Assembly (NCBI GenBank): GCA_902599405.1
Contig: CACKFO010000001.1
Coordinates: 1-64,000, forward strand
Source: an uncultured Alphaproteobacteria bacterium
Lineage (GTDB): Bacteria > Pseudomonadota > Alphaproteobacteria > HIMB59
DNA: 64,000 nucleotides
Reading direction: 5' to 3'
Below the pieces are notes generated by a model that was given only the letters and a program-made list of their open reading frames with translations, had not been told where the DNA came from and ran no database searches. A program made the position numbers and the translations under genes. Positions within the stretch are counted from its first letter, which is position 1. Each line of letters begins with the position of its first letter. Of this stretch, positions 60,892-64,000 are shown piece after piece.

Positions 60892-61335
60892 ATGGTTTAT
60901 ATAAAAGTAAAAAAGATAAATGATAACGTTACTCTTCCAACTTATGAGACATCATCTAGTGCCGGAATGGATATTAGAGCATACTTACCTAATGGAAAAG
61001 TTAGCATACTACCAAAAGAAACAAAACTAATTGGAACTGGATTATTTTTTGAAATTCCAAATGGATTAGAAGTTCAAATTAGACCTCGAAGTGGACTGGC
61101 TGTGAAAAACTTTATTACTGTTCTTAACAGCCCAGGAACTATAGATGCTGACTATCGAGGTGAAATAAAAGTGATTTTAATAAATCATGGATCAAAAATG
61201 TTTGAAATTGAAGATAAAATGAGGATTGCACAAATGGTTGTGTCAAAATATGAAAAGGTTAATTTTGAACTAGTAAGTCATTTAAGTGAAAGCGAGAGGG
61301 GTAGTGGTGGTTTTGGATCAACAGGAACAAAGTGA
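60892..61335 (+). CDS. dut: dUTP pyrophosphatase
   Basis: [50 protein letters not shown]. Confidence 0.96.
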   Translation: MVYIKVKKINDNVTLPTYETSSSAGMDIRAYLPNGKVSILPKETKLIGTGLFFEIPNGLEVQIRPRSGLAVKNFITVLNSPGTIDADYRGEIKVILINHGSKMFEIEDKMRIAQMVVSKYEKVNFELVSHLSESERGSGGFGSTGTK

Positions 61336-62056
61336 AAAACTGATTGAAGAGTTTGGAAGACAAATTTTAGTTCCTGGGATAAATGAAGAGGGGCAACTAA
61401 ATATCTCTAAGAAAAAAATTTGTATAATTGGCTTAGGTGCTCTGGGAACTGTTGCATCACAATATCTTGTTCGAGCTGGGATTGGTGAGATACACCTTAT
61501 TGATTATGATATTATCGAGAAGTCAAATTTACATCGTCAAATTAATTATGATAAAGATGATGTTGGTAAATCTAAATCAAACACTTCAAAACATAAACTA
61601 AATAATATAAATGACTCAACAATAATAAAAGAGCATTCTTTAAATTTTGAGTCTTTCATAAAAAAAAATCCAAATAATAATTTTGATTTAATATTTGATT
61701 GCACGGATAATCATCAGAATAAAATTTTTTCTTCAAAATATTCTAGAGCAAATAAAATCTCATTTGTATCCATATCAATTAACTCTTCAGAGGGCATATA
61801 CTTTGCACAAAACAATGAAGAAAATAATCCATTATGTTTTGAGTGCCTATTTCCTAAAGTTGATCAGAATCACCGTTGTCTTAACAGCGCAATGATAGGT
61901 CCAGTTGCAGGATTTGTTACTAGTTTTGCTTGTATGAAAATTATATTTGCCCTTGCAAAAATTAAAACTCAACTGAAAAGTGAAATCAATTTGATAGACC
62001 TTTTGACTTCGGACATAAACAAACTACAATTAACAAATAAAGATTGTCCTCATTAA
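61286..62056 (+). CDS. ThiF/MoeB/HesA-family E1-like adenylyltransferase
   Basis: [71 protein letters not shown]. True start uncertain (GTG 61286 or TTG 61313). Confidence 0.88.
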   Translation: MKARGVVVVLDQQEQSEKLIEEFGRQILVPGINEEGQLNISKKKICIIGLGALGTVASQYLVRAGIGEIHLIDYDIIEKSNLHRQINYDKDDVGKSKSNTSKHKLNNINDSTIIKEHSLNFESFIKKNPNNNFDLIFDCTDNHQNKIFSSKYSRANKISFVSISINSSEGIYFAQNNEENNPLCFECLFPKVDQNHRCLNSAMIGPVAGFVTSFACMKIIFALAKIKTQLKSEINLIDLLTSDINKLQLTNKDCPH

Positions 62057-62057
62057 T

Positions 62058-62573
62058 ATGAATACATTTACACCTCAATCTAGTTATAGTTACGAAGAAA
62101 TAATTGAATGTGGTAAAGGAAATTTATTTGGAAAAGGAAATGCTCAACTACCAGCACCTCCTATGCTTATGTTTGATCGCATTACTAATGTCAATAAAGA
62201 TGGTGGAGTACATGGGAAAGGAGAAATAACTGCTGAACTGGATATAAATGAGGATTTATGGTTCTTTAAATGTCATTTCTTGGGTGATCCAATTATGCCC
62301 GGATGTTTGGGTCTTGACGCTTTATGGCAAATGTTGGGTTTTTATCTAGGTTGGCTTGGGTATCCTGGGAAAGGTCGTGCTTTGGGTGTTGGGGAAATAA
62401 AATTTGTTGAAGAAATTAAACCGGACAAAGAATTAATAAAATATAAAGTTAGTTTAAAAAAATCTTTAAATAAAAAAGGGTTATCAATTGGGTATGGAGA
62501 TGGGCAGATAATTCACAAAGAAAAAACAATTTACCATGCCAATGATTTAAGAGTGGGTTTATTCAATGAGTGA
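62058..62573 (+). CDS. fabA: 3-hydroxydecanoyl-ACP dehydratase/isomerase FabA
   Basis: [47 protein letters not shown]. Confidence 0.96.
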   Translation: MNTFTPQSSYSYEEIIECGKGNLFGKGNAQLPAPPMLMFDRITNVNKDGGVHGKGEITAELDINEDLWFFKCHFLGDPIMPGCLGLDALWQMLGFYLGWLGYPGKGRALGVGEIKFVEEIKPDKELIKYKVSLKKSLNKKGLSIGYGDGQIIHKEKTIYHANDLRVGLFNE

Positions 62574-63783
62574 TAAAAGAGTTGTCGTTACTGGATACGG
62601 TATTGTTTCTTGTATAGGAGATAATAAAAAAGAAGTTTTACAGAGCTTAAGAGATGTGAAATCTGGGATTAGTCATTGCAAGGAATATGAAGAACTTGGA
62701 ATGAGAAGTCATGTACATGGAAAACCTAAAATAAATATTAAAGAAAATGTAGATCGAAAAATTTTGCGTTTTATGGGGGAAGGCGCAGCTTACAATTATA
62801 TTGCAATGAAAGAGGCAATTGAACATTCAGGTCTTGATGAGGGACTTATATCTAATGTTAATACTGGGTTAGTGATGGGATCAGGTGGACCTTCAACGTA
62901 TCAATTGCAACAAGCATTTGACATAGCAAGAGAAAAAGGCGTTAAAAAAATTGGACCTTATATGGTAACTAGAACAATGGCATCAGGAAATTCTGCTACT
63001 TTAGCAACTCCTTTTAAAATTAAAGGTGTAAATTACTCCATTAGTTCAGCTTGTTCGACAAGTTTGCACTGCATTGGCAATGCTTATGATCTCATAAGAC
63101 ATGGGCAACAAGAAATTGTATTTGCAGGTGGTGGTGAGGAAACCCATTGGACAATGTCTATTTTATTTGATGCCATGGGTGCCTTATCAAGCAAATATAA
63201 TGAAACACCAGAGGTTGCCTCTCGAGCTTACGACTCTTCTAGAGATGGGTTTGTCATTGGGGGGGGTGCAGGTGTTTTAGTAGTTGAGAGCCTTGATAGC
63301 GCTAAAGCTAGAGGGGCCAATATTATTGCAGAAATTCAAGGTTTTGGTCAGACTTCAGATGGATATGACATGGTTCAACCCTCTGGAGAGGGAGCAGTAA
63401 GGTGTATGCAGATGGCAACACAGGGTAGACCTGTTGATTATATCAACGCTCATGGAACATCAACACCTGTCGGAGACATGATTGAGTTAAAAGGTATTAA
63501 AGAGGTTTTTGGAGATAACATTCCTCCAACCAGCTCTACAAAGTCACTAACGGGTCATTCATTAGGAGCAACTGGTGTACAAGAAGCCGTTTACTCTCTT
63601 TTAATGATGGAAAATGATTTTATGGTTGAGTCAGCCAATATTACAGACTTAGATGAAAAGGCTGAAGGAATGAATATTCTCTTAGAGAATCAAAATGATA
63701 TCAAAATCAATTCTATACTTTCGAATAGTTTCGGTTTTGGCGGAACGAATGCATCTATCTATCTAACTAGCTTTAATGAGTAA
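62566..63783 (+). CDS. fabB: 3-oxoacyl-ACP synthase I FabB
   Basis: [42 protein letters not shown]-term [13 protein letters not shown]. Confidence 0.96.
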   Translation: MSDKRVVVTGYGIVSCIGDNKKEVLQSLRDVKSGISHCKEYEELGMRSHVHGKPKINIKENVDRKILRFMGEGAAYNYIAMKEAIEHSGLDEGLISNVNTGLVMGSGGPSTYQLQQAFDIAREKGVKKIGPYMVTRTMASGNSATLATPFKIKGVNYSISSACSTSLHCIGNAYDLIRHGQQEIVFAGGGEETHWTMSILFDAMGALSSKYNETPEVASRAYDSSRDGFVIGGGAGVLVVESLDSAKARGANIIAEIQGFGQTSDGYDMVQPSGEGAVRCMQMATQGRPVDYINAHGTSTPVGDMIELKGIKEVFGDNIPPTSSTKSLTGHSLGATGVQEAVYSLLMMENDFMVESANITDLDEKAEGMNILLENQNDIKINSILSNSFGFGGTNASIYLTSFNE

Positions 63784-64000
63784 AATTTTAGAGGGCAAAA
63801 AAGGATTGGTTGTTGGTATAGCCAATGATCATTCAATTGCATGGGGTATTGCAAAGACCCTGAGTGATGAAGGTGCAAGTATGTATTTGACCTATCAGAA
63901 TGACTCAATCAAAAAAAGAGTTGAGCCTCTATCTGAGAAAATTAATTGCTTAGGAATTATGCCTTGTGACGTATCTGAAACATCTTCACTTGAAAATGTT
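63776..64000 (+). CDS. fabI: enoyl-ACP reductase FabI, N-terminal part (truncated by window edge)
   Basis: [43 protein letters not shown], read manually. Confidence 0.92.
   Translation, partial: MSKILEGKKGLVVGIANDHSIAWGIAKTLSDEGASMYLTYQNDSIKKRVEPLSEKINCLGIMPCDVSETSSLENV

Overview
AT-rich, gene-dense chromosomal window that looks like a streamlined marine alphaproteobacterium (inferred from composition and gene order; not proven). I saw no tRNA/rRNA genes, mobile elements, prophage or CRISPR array. Main blocks: (1) partial 3-hydroxyacyl-CoA dehydrogenase, SNase, and a divergent DUF4396 / CsoR-type repressor / cytochrome c module with a perfect palindrome between the divergent genes (~1.5-2.8 kb). 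(2) An alpha-glucoside-type (Agl-like) ABC importer operon carrying GH4 and GH1 glycosidases (2.9-10.2 kb). (3) SDR, IolD-like hydrolase and 2-hydroxyacid dehydrogenase. (4) A long minus-strand block: Zn-ADH, ABC importer with two different ATPases, PQQ-type sugar dehydrogenase and SMP-30 lactonase, divergent from a GAF/Fis-HTH regulator that lacks an AAA+ domain (13.8-23.7 kb). (5) A translationally coupled SAM-methyltransferase / DddP-like M24 protein / SMR transporter cassette (24.9-27.6 kb); the SMR gene has no canonical start and is absent from the ORF track. (6) A phosphonate gene set: Ugp-like ABC importer, PhnA (phosphonoacetate hydrolase), PhnY (phosphonoacetaldehyde dehydrogenase), MetE-like protein and Fe-ADH resembling phosphonoacetaldehyde reductases, which suggests 2-hydroxyethylphosphonate catabolism (27.6-37.0 kb). 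(7) Housekeeping: trxA, murU/amgK-like, tsaE, metK, ahcY, nrdAB with candidate NrdR boxes, polA, a RegBA-like pair, gyrB-recF-dnaN-dnaA, rpsT, mutM (all four zinc-finger cysteines lost), ubiE, split coaC/coaB, dut, ThiF/MoeB-like E1, fabA-fabB-fabI. Best candidates for something new: the phosphonate cluster, the methyltransferase-DddP-SMR cassette, the zincless MutM, and the coaBC gene split by a single in-frame stop. All family assignments come from reading the protein sequences; no database search was run.
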